Origin: Bettongia penicillata ogilbyi
Taxonomy: Eukaryota; Chordata; Mammalia; Diprotodontia; Potoroidae
DNA length: 64,000 nucleotides
Assembly (NCBI GenBank): GCA_023548195.1
Contig: JAJHZJ010000221.1
Span: 2,958,001 to 3,022,000, forward strand
Direction: 5' to 3'
The translations under genes and the position numbers were made by a program. Below are positions 54,925-64,000 of the stretch, piece after piece. Below the pieces are notes generated by a model. That model was not told the origin of the DNA and searched no databases. It saw only the letters and a program-made list of their open reading frames with translations. How positions within the stretch are numbered: the stretch's first letter is position 1; every line of letters begins with the position of its first letter.

Positions 54925-55215
54925 GAGTGAGTCTCATTAACTTAGGCTGAGTGAAAATGAATTGGTCATTCATCGGCCAATTTGCTGATCAATACAGAAG
55001 ATTTAGCCTACGTCATTTTTCTGACCTGGCTAATATGCCCATGCTTAGGCAGCGTGAGGGCCTTTCACTCCCAGGGGCACATGACACTACTTCCAGATTT
55101 AGTACGAATGCTGGATCAGCATTAGCTTTACTACAACTTAGAAATCCCAAACTCAAGAGATCTACCAGGCTCCGTCTTCCCCAGAAGCAAGGACTATAGG
55201 CCTTCTCTATCAGGC
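54925..55215 (-). pseudogene. RN7SL (pseudogene): 7SL (SRP) RNA retropseudogene
   Basis: On the minus strand, from 55215 to 54925, the sequence follows signal recognition particle RNA along its whole length of about 290 bases: CCTATAGTCC near the 5' end, TCTTGAGTTTGGGATTTCTA, TTGTAGTAAAGCTAATGCTG, GTACTAAATCTGGA, a GGTGCCTAAGGA-type block as GCTGCCTAAGCATGGGC, CCAGGTCAGAAA, TTGATCAGCA and CAGCCTAAGTTAATGAGAC. An A-tail follows (plus-strand T run 54912-54924). It lies in an antisense L1. Roughly a quarter to a third of positions differ from 7SL, so it is old and not functional. An SRP-derived SINE is less likely because the S-domain is present. Confidence 0.82.
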
Positions 55216-55227
55216 TTACCTCATCTG

Positions 55228-55300
55228 GTTGTTGATATCTTAGATTTTATTTCTTTGAAAATTGCCTTTTTATATATTTTGATAATTTATCTGTTAAGGA
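55228..55300 (-). mobile_element. Old L1 3' end, antisense (part 2)
   Basis: TTTCTTTGAAAATTGCCTTTTT and GATAATTTATCTGTTAAGG continue the L1 broken at 54911, showing that the 7SL copy is the later insertion. Confidence 0.6.
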
Positions 55301-55439
55301 ATAACTGTATTAATGGTATTTACAATACTTACCTTATACACAGATGCTGTGAAAATCAGATAATTGATATAAAGTACTTTGTGATCCTTTAAATGCTATA
55401 TAAATGTATGGTATGATTACTCATATATGCCTAACATCA

Positions 55440-55695
55440 TAAAACCTCAAATTTGGAAGGGATCTCATGGACAACCTAATACAGCTCTTTGTTCAATAAA
55501 TAAGTCCCTCAGGCAACAGTCAGTCTTTGCTGTGATGGGAAGCACATTCATTCACATGACATTCTGTACTCTTTGCAGACCTCTTTAACTGCTGCTGGTG
55601 AGTCTTTCCCTATACTGAACTGAATTCTACCTCCCTAAACTCCTCCCCAATTTATCCTAGGACTTGTATCTGGATTATGTCCATGCTGAAACCAT
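55440..55695 (-). mobile_element. L3/CR1 LINE 3' region
   Basis: CAAATTTGGAAGGGATCTCA, AGTCAGTCTTTGCTGTGATG and 'ctgaattctacctccctaaactcc' in antisense order. Confidence 0.65.
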
Positions 55696-55854
55696 TTTAA
55701 ATCTGTCTGAAAACTTTATGAGAGTTTATGGTAAATTGTTAAAAAATCAAAAAGATAAAAGCTATTTCCAAATGTCCCTTATCAGAAAGCATATTGTAAA
55801 ATTTCTGGTTGCTATGAGGAACTTCAGCTAAGCAGAAGTAACTGAAGTGTGTAG

Positions 55855-56035
55855 TAAAGAGTCTTGGAATCAAAATATTGGACTCCAGGCTCAGTTCAGC
55901 TATATAATAGCCATGTGATTTTAAGTAAGCAATTATACTTCTTTGGCCCTCAGTTTTCTCTTCTATAAAATGAAGGGGTTGGGCCTTCTAACCCTTTGGA
56001 AGGAAGTGAGATCCTCCAATGCTAAATCGAATGAT
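55855..56035 (+). mobile_element. MIR SINE
   Basis: GGAATCAAAATATTGGACTCC, CATGTGATTTTAAGTAAGC, CAGTTTTCTCTTCTATAAAATG and GAGATCCTCCAATGCTAAAT. Confidence 0.75.
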
Positions 56036-56165
56036 CTTATGTGGAGGTAGGTCAACTACTCGAGGGGAAGGAACAAAACTGGTCATGGGTAAAGTGAAAA
56101 TAGGCAAGAAAACTTCTGACTGGAAAGAAGCCATCATAACAATTCATGCTATTAGTGACTCACTA

Positions 56166-57009
56166 CAGGCACACTCCATTTTATCATGCTTCCTTTTATT
56201 GGATTTTGCAGATACTGAGGTTTTGTGTTGTTTTGTTTTAGAAATCAAAGGTTTGTGGCAACCCTCTATCAAGCAAGTCTGTCGGTGCCATTATCTCATC
56301 AGCCTGTGCTGTACTATGTCTCTGTGTCACGTTTTGGTAACTCTCACAATATTTCAAACCTTTTCATCACTACTATATCTGTTATGGTGATCTTTAATGA
56401 CATCTTTAATGTTACTATTGTTAACTGTTTTTGGGTGCCACAAACTACACCTGTGTAAGACTGCAAACTTACTAATCAGGAAATGCGGCATGTGTCCTGA
56501 CTGCTCCACCACCAATCATTCCCCCATCTCTCTTTCTCTCCTTGGGTCTCCCTATTCCCTGAGATATAACAATATTAAATTAGGGCAATTAGTAAGCTTA
56601 CTGTGGCCTCTAAGTGTTCAAGTGAAAGGAAGAGTCAAACTTCATTGTTGTCTTATTTTAAGAAATTGCCCCAGTCACCCCAACCTTCAGCACCCACCAC
56701 CTGATCAGTCAGCAGCCATCAACATCAAGGCAACACCCTCTACCAGCTTACAACAATCCACCAGATTACAACTTGGTGAAGGCTCAGTTGATCCTTAGCA
56801 TTTTTTAGCGATAAAGTATTTTTAATTAAGATATGTATACATTTTTTAGACATGATATTATTTGCATACTGAAGAGTATACAGTATAATGTAAATATAAC
56901 TTTTATATGTACCGGGAAACCAAAAAATTCATGTGAATCACTGTATGGCAATATTCACTTTATTGTTGTGGTCTGGAACTGAACTTGCTATATCTCTGAG
57001 GCATGCTTG
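56166..57009 (+). mobile_element. Non-autonomous Tigger1 DNA transposon
   Basis: An 844-base mariner/pogo-superfamily element flanked by TA (56164-56165, 57010-57011). The 5' end CAGGCACACTCCATTTTATC and the 3' end AGGCATGCTTG (antisense CAAGCATGCCT) are diverged Tigger1 inverted repeats. Between them lie the Tigger1 5' region (GGTTTGTGGCAACCCTCTAT, GTGTCACGTTTTGGTAACTC, CTGACTGCTCCACCACCAAT) and 3' region (TTAAGAAATTGCCCCAGTCA, GAAAAGTATTTTTAATTAAG-type). The transposase starts at GTGGCCTCTAAGTGTTCAAG (VASKCSSERKS, with GTG in place of ATG) and is deleted after about 13 codons. It therefore needed transposase in trans. Confidence 0.93.
56601..56640 (+). pseudogene. Tigger1 transposase N-terminus remnant
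   Basis: Encodes VASKCSSERKSQT, the first residues of Tigger1 transposase, then jumps to the 3' end of the element. DNA-binding and DDE domains are absent. Confidence 0.8.
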
Positions 57010-57055
57010 TATATAACTTCGATTTTTCTCTTCTTGCTTCTCCAGATAGTGTGAT

Positions 57056-57240
57056 AGATTGTGGTGTGCCCTTCGTTCTCAAAGAGAACCAAATACATTA
57101 AGAATTGAATTGGATCTAAGTGAGGTAGGGCTGTGCAAAGTCACTAGCCTTACTCTGTCTTCTGGAGCCATCTGGGTCCAATCAGGACAACTGGAGATGG
57201 CCCAGGATGCAGTGGGTGAAAGCAGGGAAGTCAGAGGGAA
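57056..57240 (-). mobile_element. RTE-tailed marsupial SINE (RTESINE type)
   Basis: CCCTTCGTTCTCAAAGAGAACC tail, GAATTGGATCTAAGTGAGG, GGAGCCATCTGGGTCCAATC, GGACAACTGGAGATGGCCC. Confidence 0.85.
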
Positions 57241-57439
57241 TAGCAGACTTTTATAAATAAAAAGGAATTAGAAAAACATCTATCTCTCCTTATGCTTCTA
57301 TTTAATTTAGTCAGGCAACGAATGGTCGGCTTACAGCTGAGATAGAGAAATACTTTCTACATCCAAAAAGTAGAGGAGAAACTGCTGAAGGAGATTCTGT
57401 CACCAAATTGTTCTAAAAACTCCAGAACTATCCTAGAGG

Positions 57440-57718
57440 GGTCTGATAGAGGAATTATGGTCTAGTGGGTGGAGGGTTTGTTTCACTTGGATCCTGAGAG
57501 ACCTGGGATTAAATCTCACTTCTAACATTTAGCTGTGTGACCATGAGCAAGTCACGGAACCTTCATGAGACTGTTTCCTAATCTGTAAAAGGTGAATGAT
57601 AGGGAGTAAGGTGGTATTGACCTTGATGGGTTGTTTTGAGACTGAGATGAAATGATACCTATGAAGTATTTTGTAAACCTTAAAGATGTATGTAAACATC
57701 AACTATTATTATTATGAT
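57440..57718 (+). mobile_element. MIR-type SINE, near full length
   Basis: GGAATTATGGTCTAGTGGGT, TTTAGCTGTGTGACCATGAG, CTGTTTCCTAATCTGTAAAA and a TGTAAACATCAACTATTATT end. Confidence 0.85.
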
Positions 57719-57719
57719 T

Positions 57720-58685
57720 CAGAGTAATTTGGAAATTTTTGTTTAAGGCCTGTTTATAAAAACCAAGTCTAGGCTAAGTAGTCAGGATTAGTGAGAAAGA
57801 TACCATATTTTATCCAACAGTTTTAAAATCTTGTTCTGGGTGAGCTTCTTATGGTGTTTCTTAATGTATGTCCCTGAGAGTATAGAGGTCTTTCTTAGAG
57901 TATGGTGTTCTAGATGCATAAAGAATCTATTTGTAGGTGTGTGCATGGGTGCGCGCATATGTGTGTGTGTGCTTTAAAAGGATTTCTGAAAGCATGTTAA
58001 TCTCTTACTGTCAGTTAACCAGATCAGCAGTTTGGCTTTCATATTATGAAGCCATAACCAATTACTCAACCAAACTACAGGCAGAAGACTAAGGAAGACA
58101 TAAATAACCTCATTGTCAGAATTAGCAATCTAAATATAAAGTGATGATAGCAATATCACAATAGCAAAAAGAAAATAAAGTAGATTAAAAGTAACTTGAA
58201 CTTTTATATTAACTTTCAAGATATTTGGATTCGGGCCAGCATTATTCCTCTAGCATTAGGCTAGGAATTGAATTTATTTAGGGATTGGATCCCTAGGAAA
58301 TACACCAAAGCCTCCCAGTAACCCTATCCCTGGAATCTGTGTGACAGGACCATGTTACAGTTGCATGTGCTCTTCTAAGATCCTTCTGATACCTTCAGCA
58401 ATAACTCTTGAGGAATGTTTATAAATTGCGTCTTAGCTTATCCCAAATTCCATGCTATTATTTATGGTGTTACCTAGCAAGACTCTGCAGTGCTCACGGA
58501 GTAAATGCCATTTTTATCTCTTGTGACTTAGAAGATGAATTAGAAGGTACTATTAAAACTTTAAGAAAATCCTCCATTTTATACTGTACATATTGTATAA
58601 CAGATGAGTCATAAAAGTATGTGTTCGTATACAGCATAAGACTCTCTCTCTACCACATTCTAAGGGGCTCAGTGTAAATTACAGG
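57720..58685. other. Single-copy-looking non-coding block
   Basis: No recognised repeat apart from a short GT run at 57938-57971. The 68-codon plus frame at 58408-58614 has no motif. Confidence 0.4.
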
Positions 58686-58689
58686 TGAT

Positions 58690-58955
58690 TGGATACAGCT
58701 AGGTGGATAGAATACTAGGATTTGGAGTCATGAATACCTGAGTTCTAATCCTACCTCAAAGGGGCAGCTAGGTGGCACCAGTCTTAGGGCTAGGGCACCA
58801 GTCCTGTAGTCAGGAAGATCTGAGTTCAAATTTGACCTCATACACTTGCTAGTTGTGTGACCCTGGACAAGTCACTTAACCCCAATTGCCTCCCCCACAA
58901 AAAAAAAAAAGTCTACCTCACAAACTTGCTGGCTGTGTGACCTTGGCCATTAAGT
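58690..58955 (+). mobile_element. MIR-type SINE split by a second SINE
   Basis: Host SINE: ACAGCTAGGTGGATAGAATA to CTAATCCTACCTCA (58690-58758), resuming at CAAACTTGCTGGCTGTGTGA (58921-58955). Confidence 0.85.
58759..58912 (+). mobile_element. A-tailed marsupial SINE nested in a SINE
   Basis: GGGGCAGCTAGGTGGCACCA head, GAGTTCAAATTTGACCTC, CAAGTCACTTAACCCCAATT and a 12-base A tail. CTACCTCA occurs at 58751-58758 and 58913-58920, an 8-base target duplication. The A-tail suggests L1-type mobilisation; it is among the younger insertions here. Confidence 0.92.
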
Positions 58956-59092
58956 TAGAGGAGGACCATGTTAGAAAGGGCTGTGGATGTCAGAGGGTTC
59001 TATACATGATCATGTGGGAGAAAAAGAACCACTGGAGTTTAAATGAAGGTCAGGGGTGATGTGGCCGGATCTGGGCTTTAGACTGATCACTT

Positions 59093-59580
59093 TGTCAGGA
59101 TCCAAGACCACTTCTCTCTTTTTAGATAGTCTTTTCCAGAGCTAAGGCCCAGTAAGCAAGCTGCACCTTGAGCTTTGCCTAACAACAATCCTTTGCGCTC
59201 TGGCTGAACTTTGCTGCAACTAAATCACAGAACTGATGGTCCCTAAGCTCAAGAAAGCACAGAAAATCCCAGGCACGAAGCCTGCAATGGACTTGTTGTC
59301 CCTAGGCAATCTTGCCTCACTGTTACTGTTGTGGTTTACCACTGTTACTACATTACACTGTTTGATTCTTTATCTAGCCACAAATATATAAAGTAAGGTT
59401 TAGCCCCCTACTTTGGGTCTCCCATTAGAGGAGGCCCCAACGTATGTGTCTAATTTCTCTCCCTTGGTGGAATAAAGAAAGCTTTTACTTATAATCTGTG
59501 TGAGCTCTTTGGTATTTTTGGAGTTTGCAAAAACTCCGTGACTCTTTGGTCATTTGTTACCAGAGATGACAACTCCAACA
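59093..59580 (+). mobile_element. Solo-LTR-like element inside L2
   Basis: A 488-base insert with TG at the left end and CA at the right. On the plus strand it has ACAAATATATAAAGTAAGG (TATA-like) at about 59381, then GGTGGAATAAAGAAAGCTTT (polyadenylation AATAAA at about 59470) 90 bases on and a 110-base terminal part. This is the U3-R-U5 order of a solo retroviral LTR. No clear target duplication is visible, and no viral coding sequence is attached. Confidence 0.7.
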
Positions 59581-59681
59581 ATTGAGTGAAAAATGGGTTG
59601 GAGTGGGGAGACTTGTGGTAGGTAGACCCTTCAGCAGCCTGTTGAAATAGTCAGGGGTAAGCTGATATGGTGGTGGCAATG

Positions 59682-59999
59682 TCAGAGCAGAGAAGGAGGC
59701 ATATAAGAGAGGTATGACAGAGGTGCTATTGATAGACAACAGATTGGATATGGGGGTTGCCAGAGTGCAGAGTCACGTATAACGTCTAGGCTGCTAGCCT
59801 GAGTGATTGGTGGCATGGTTAAGAACCTTAAAAAAATGAGAAAGTAATAAAAAGTACGTGCGGGTGCATGTGTGGGTGAAAGGAAAATAATAAGTTCAAT
59901 TTTGGACATGTTGAGATTAAGATGTCTGCGGGATACCCAGTTCAAGATGTCCAAAAGGCAGTAGAGAGGGTAGGGCTGGATAAGTAGATTTGAGATCAT
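59682..59999 (-). pseudogene. L2 pol C-terminal remnant
   Basis: A 105-codon minus-strand frame with LDILNWVSRRHLNLNMSKIE, the post-palm region of L2 pol, followed by PPITQASSLDVIRDSAL, matching '..V......LGVI.DS'. Position and order agree with L2 reverse transcriptase. No intact catalytic box remains in this stretch. Confidence 0.75.
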
Positions 60000-60175
60000 C
60001 AGTGTAGAGATGATAATTGAATCTGTGGGAGCTTATGAGAGCACCAAGTGAAGTAGGCTAGAGAGAGAAGAGGGGCCAGGATACAGCCAGGGGCAGAGCC
60101 ACAGTTAGCAGGTATGACCTGGCTGAAGATAAGCAACTGAGACTGGGGAGGAGAACCAAGAGAGAGCTGCTACTG

Positions 60176-61635
60176 ATACTTCACAAAAACCCTGGAGGAA
60201 ACATCGTACAGGTTCAATCCCTCTGCATTTTAATTGAATACTGATGAATTCTGATTATATAGAATGTGAGAAATGGATAATTTTCCAATTCAAACACTCC
60301 TGCCTCCCAGTTTTCTGCAGATTAGAAAACTGAGGCTGTGGCATATTAATAGAAGAGTCAAGACTGGAAATCAGAACTTCTTTCTCAATTCCCAGGACTC
60401 ACACCACCACTCTTAGGGGCAGGTACTGGAGGTGGGAAAGAAGGGGATGAGAGAGGTGTGGAACTGGTATTTTAATTTATTTTATTCAGTTGAACTACTG
60501 TAGTAAAAAGGAAAACTTACTTACATCAGAATGTCTCCATTTTGAGTCTGGCAGCTGTGCATCCATAAGCCTATATCTGTTATTTTTTCCATTTTCTCCT
60601 CAATCACAGGATGCTCTCTTGACTGAGCCTTGGCACACAGGGTTGCAACCCAGGAGAGAAACAGGATCCAAGGAATTTGGCAAACTCCATTTGAGGAGAA
60701 ATAAAGGTTTGGGGGAAGGGGACAGAGAATCCAATTTCTTTGTACTCACATTCCTTTCCAAAGCTTCCTGTCTCTAGAAGAAGAATGCTCAATGAAGTTA
60801 TAGTTGTAAGAACGGATGCACAAACTAAAAAATGAAGAGATTCTCAGGATAGTGTTTGGAGGAAAGAAAATGAGAGAAATAATTATTTCTCCCTCATATT
60901 AATAATCAATTATTGAATTAGGACCAGGATTTTTTCAGAAGCCTGTAAGTTGTTCAGTCTCTGAAGAACATTGTTGATAATGAGACTGAATTAATTTTTT
61001 TCCTGAATCTTGTTCAGACTCTACCCAACCTTACAAGAAATGTCATCTAAGGTGAGGAAGCCTGTTTTCTTCTACACAGGGATGGGTGGGGATAAATTCT
61101 TTGATTGGATTGCTCAGGGCTAGGTAATTTAGAAATAAATGACAGAATCAAAGTTACATCCCCTGCCCCACACCCCCATTCCTCAACCCCTCATTAGGAT
61201 AGGTCTGCCTGTCATTGTAATATTCATTCTTTCTCATTAATTGTTAACCAGAGTTGATTTCCATCCTCAGAAACACCCATTCTTCCAAAGGCATAATAAA
61301 ATGTGAGCCCACCATCTTGATTTGTCTTTGGCATTTGAGAATGTTACTGCCCATTTTATTGGTAATATGCTAGCATTATTAATAAAATGACTAATTACTC
61401 AGATATCATGTCTCAAACTTTTTAAACATCACAAAGATCAAATGCCTCTCAGTCTTAACCTTAGAGCTCCAAGCTTGACCGGATGAATTGATCTTGGTAC
61501 CTTCTCTACCTTCTCCATCAGGGTATCCTATCTTCAAAGATAGGCTCTCTTCACTGCCCACCTGGGACTGCCCCAACCTTAGGCAACTACTTGGGGAGCT
61601 GACCCACTGTCCTTCCTATTCAGAGTTCCTATTTA
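60176..61635. other. Single-copy-looking non-coding block
   Basis: About 1.5 kb without a recognised repeat. The plus frame at 60490-60777 (95 codons) has no motif. AT-rich parts near 61200-61430 look slow-evolving only by the absence of repeats. Confidence 0.4.
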
Positions 61636-61639
61636 AGGA

Positions 61640-62165
61640 TCATAAATTTAGAGCTAAAAGGAGTCATTAAGTTTATCTTACTCTGATGCCTTCATTTTAC
61701 AAAAGAGGAAATTGAGACTCCAAGAGGATAAGTAATTTTCCCATGGTCACACAGGGAGAGACATGACAGAGCTAATATTTGAAGAGGTCTCTTGATTCCT
61801 CTGAGCCCAAATCCACTGCAAATTCTTCTTTGCCTCTACCTGTTCCAATGTCCTTGAATGTTCAACTTCAACACTATGGTGGTGGTTTGAAGAAAGGATA
61901 TCATCATCATTCTAGAGTTGGAAGGGATCATCAATCCAGCTCCATTGTTTTATGGTTAAGGAATCTGAGGCCCACAGAAATTCAGTGACTTGTCCAAGAT
62001 CACCAAGGTAATAACCGTGAGGCAGAATTTGAACCCATCTCTAACTACAGAAACAGTAATCTTTCTATCATAACATTCTACTTCTACACCTTCTTCCTCC
62101 CCCTCTTCCAATGGTCCTGAATATTAGACTTGAATACTAGAGTGGTGATTTGAACCAATGAATTT
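61640..62165 (-). repeat. Tandem duplication containing a CORE-SINE
   Basis: Two units of about 260 bases. Each has an antisense CORE-SINE start (CATTTTACAAAAGAGGAAAT at 61693; TTATGGTTAAGGAATCTGAG at 61951) and ends with a shared segment: GTTCCAATGTCCTTGAATGT...GGTGGTGGTTTGAA (61843-61892) and CTTCCAATGGTCCTGAATAT...AGTGGTGATTTGAA (62104-62154). The copies have diverged by roughly a third. Confidence 0.55.
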
Positions 62166-62565
62166 ATGTTTACTCCTCCACTGAAGTCCTACCTGAATCC
62201 ATTCATGGTGGTATGATGGTGACTGTGGATTCTCAAAGGCTCTGCTGGCTGAATATGACTTTTGGCAGGGCTTAATAAGCTGGAAAAGTTTGGGGTACAG
62301 GCCTGATGACAGGTTGTTTGTCTTTCTATCATAGAGGTTCATCATGCAGTGGGTGATAAATTTTGGGGGTGGGGGTAGAACAACTACTTGAGGTAATCTA
62401 CCATGTGTGAAGGGTTTGTGAGCTCAGTGGGATCATTTTGATGCTCTTTCCCAGTCAGAAGTGTTAGGACTCCTCTCTTGTATTTAGCCAATAGAGCACT
62501 ATGGTACATGGAATTATAACTACTAACTAACATGGAATCATAACTATATGGTTAGTTAGCAGTTC
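62166..62565. other. No gene or recognised repeat
   Basis: Non-coding; contains a local duplication CATGGAATTATAACTA/CATGGAATCATAACTA at 62508-62546. Confidence 0.4.
62508..62546. repeat. Short direct repeat
   Basis: CATGGAATTATAACTACTAACTAA is followed by CATGGAATCATAACTATATGG, a 22-base period with one mismatch in the first 16 bases. Confidence 0.8.
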
Positions 62566-62569
62566 GTCT

Positions 62570-62942
62570 TGGGGTTTTAGTGCAAGGCAAGCTGAATATG
62601 AATCATTCATATGATGTGGCAAAAACCGGAAAAAAAAGCCCACTAATGCGATCTTGAGCTGCACCGAGAGAGAGATAGCTTTCAAGAATAAGGAGGTGAG
62701 AATTCTGCTATATTCTGCCCTTCTCAGAACCCTTAGGAAGTATAATGTTCAGTTCTGGGGGTCATAGTTTAAGAAGGATGCTGGTACTTATAGAGGAGTG
62801 CAACAGCTGAAGGCCTTGAACCCATGTCAAAGATTGGTTAAAGGAACTAGGAATAATTAATCTAAAGAAGAGAATACTTAAAGAAGACATGATAGCTGTG
62901 TTCAAGTATTTGAAGGGCTATAATGTGTAAGGAGAAATAGGC
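62570..62942 (+). mobile_element. L3/CR1 LINE 3' region, sense
   Basis: TGATGTGGCAAAAACCGGAA, AATGCGATCTTGAGCTGCAC, GTTCAGTTCTGGGGGTCATA and GACATGATAGCTGTGTTCAAG are in CR1/L3 sense order. Confidence 0.8.
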
Positions 62943-62944
62943 TC

Positions 62945-62979
62945 AATCACTTTATTAAGTGCCTACTATGTGCCAGGCA
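62945..62979 (-). mobile_element. L2 3' end, antisense (left of MAR1)
   Basis: CAATCACTTTATTAAGTGCCTACTATGTGCCAGGCA; continues at 63230 after the MAR1. Confidence 0.9.
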
Positions 62980-63229
62980 GCTAGTGGAAGGACAGCTAGT
63001 TGTACAGTGCAGGGCCTGGAGTCAGGAAGACTTCATCTTCTTGAGTTCAAATCTGGCCTCAGACACTTATTAGCTGTATGATCCTGGGCAAGTCACTTAA
63101 CTCTGCTTGACTCAATTTTCTCATCTGGAAAAATGAGCTGGAGAAAAAAATGGCAAACCACTCCAGTATCTCTGCCAAGAAAACCCCAGGGGTCACAAAG
63201 AGTCAGACATGACTTAGCAACAACAGCAA
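62980..63229 (+). mobile_element. MAR1 SINE with 12-bp target duplication
   Basis: Full-length, 250 bases: head CAGCTAGTTGTACAGTGCAG, core GATCCTGGGCAAGTCACTTA, RTE-like tail GGCAAACCACTCCAGTATCT to GTCACAAAGAGTCAGACATG, ending CAACAACAGCAA. ATGTGCCAGGCA at 62968-62979 and 63230-63241 is a perfect duplication of host L2 sequence. Confidence 0.97.
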
Positions 63230-63435
63230 ATGTGCCAGGCACTACATTAAATCCTGAGAATGAAAAAAGAGGCAAAAGATGATCTTGGACTTCAAGGAGT
63301 TTGCAATTCAATGAGAGAGACAACAAACAAATAAATATATACAAAGCAAACTCTATATAAAATAAGCAGGAGATAATTGACACAGGGATCAAACTGGAAT
63401 TAAAGAGGGGTGGGGGAAAGTCCCTTGCAGAAGGT
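63230..63435 (-). mobile_element. L2, antisense (right of MAR1)
   Basis: ATGTGCCAGGCACTACATTA, GACTTCAAGGAGTTTGCAAT, GGAGATAATTGACACAGGGA, TCCCTTGCAGAAGGTGGTAT. Confidence 0.85.
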
Positions 63436-63529
63436 GGTATTTTATTTTACTTTATTTTTTGATGTTTGCAAGCTACTTTATTACTACTTTTCCAGTAGTG
63501 GTCAAGGTGCCACCAGCTACCCCTTACAG

Positions 63530-64000
63530 CTTTTTTTTTTAAATAAATTTATTTATTTAACTTTCTACATTCATTTCCACAAAATTTTGGGTTCCAAATT
63601 TTCTCCCCATTTGTCCCCTCCCCCACCCCAATACACCAAGCATTCTAATTTCCCCTATCACCAATCTGCCCTCTCCTCTATCATCTCCCTTGTCCCCATC
63701 TTCTCTTTTGTCCTGTAGGGCCAGATGACTTTCTATTCCCCATTACCTGTATTTCTTATTTCCTAGTAGCAACAACAATACTAAACAGTTGTTCCTAATT
63801 CACCCCATCCCTCCCTCCCCACCCATTCCCTTTGGGACAGCAGGCAATTCAATATAGGCCATATCTGTGTAGTTTTGCAAATGACTTCAATAATAGTGAT
63901 GTTGTGTAAGACTAACTATATTTCCCTCCATCCTATCCTGCCCCCCATTGCTTCTATTCTCTCTTTTGATCCTGTCCCTCCCCAAGAATGTTGACTTCAA
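63530..64000 (-). mobile_element. HAL1 copy D, 3' part, runs off the window
   Basis: The T run 63531-63540, then AAATAAATTTATTTATTTAAC and CATTTCCACAAAATTTTGGG, is collinear with the 3' region of copy C (38930-39430). The 5' part lies beyond the right edge, so it cannot be told from this window whether ORF1 is present; the assignment rests on the 3' region only. Confidence 0.8.

Larger units (their letters stand above)
58956..60175 (-). mobile_element. L2 LINE, antisense, split by an LTR-like insert
   Basis: Part 1 (58956-59092: GGGCTGTGGATGTCAGAGGG, AACCACTGGAGTTTAAATGA) and part 2 (59581-60175: GGGTTGGAGTGGGGAGACTT, TTTTGGACATGTTGAGATTA, GCACCAAGTGAAGTAGGCTA) are collinear in antisense L2. 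The insert at 59093-59580 separates them. Confidence 0.85.

Noticed and set aside
54951..55199. 82-codon plus-strand frame
   Set aside because: Lies antisense in the 7SL pseudogene.
56019..56798. Plus-strand frames of 77-133 codons
   Set aside because: They run through non-coding parts and deletion junction of the Tigger1 element, out of phase with the transposase remnant.

Overview
The window is vertebrate, almost certainly marsupial, and reads as intergenic or intronic DNA built almost entirely from interspersed repeats. I see no exon or gene that I would defend: every open frame is short, and the ones with recognisable content belong to retrotransposons. The marsupial assignment rests on the repeat mix: MAR1-type CORE-SINEs with an RTE/BovB-like tail, RTE LINEs with a tail-sharing SINE, L1 and ORF2-less L1 derivatives (HAL1), plus the old mammalian background of L2, L3/CR1 and MIR/THER-type SINEs. 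Species cannot be fixed from the sequence. Family names come from recognition by eye, not from a library search, and most boundaries are good to about 10-30 bases.

Layout. 1-8.7 kb: old L2, L3/CR1, MIR and MAR1 fragments around a single-copy-looking block (3.7-5.8 kb) and a CT microsatellite. 8.77-11.7 kb: a 2.9-kb 5'-truncated RTE LINE on the minus strand with endonuclease and reverse transcriptase remnants. 11.8-14.6 kb: sense L2, then a SINE split by a 1.8-kb LTR-like insert. 15.2-15.65 kb: a decayed LINE whose translation looks like the Dong/R4 group. 16.3-19.0 kb: HAL1 copy A (minus). 19-22.9 kb: L2 ends, MIRs, a solo-LTR-like block. 22.95-26.8 kb: an L1 3' end directly followed by HAL1 copy B (plus). 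26.8-35.2 kb: mixed L2, L3, MAR1, RTE-SINE, LTR-like DNA and an RTE-like RT fragment. 35.2-37.8 kb: a second RTE copy next to an L1 with a clean target-site duplication. 38.9-41.8 kb: HAL1 copy C (minus), full length with target-site duplication. 42-50 kb: L1, L2, RTE remnants, hAT-like ends, an uninterrupted 41-base G run. 50-57 kb: nested SINEs, L3, a 200-bp TATC/TGTC microsatellite, a 7SL RNA pseudogene inserted in an old L1, and an internally deleted Tigger1 DNA transposon. 57-64 kb: more nested SINEs, an LTR-like insert inside an L2, a tandem duplication, an L3 remnant, a MAR1 with a perfect 12-bp duplication, and the start of HAL1 copy D.

The elements form partnerships rather than pathways: L1 machinery probably mobilised HAL1, the 7SL pseudogene and the A-tailed SINEs; an RTE LINE shares its tail with one SINE family; a BovB-like RTE shares its tail with MAR1. 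The most distinctive feature is four HAL1 copies in 64 kb, three of them complete in the window, all lacking ORF2, with an unexplained shared open frame downstream of ORF1 in two of them.
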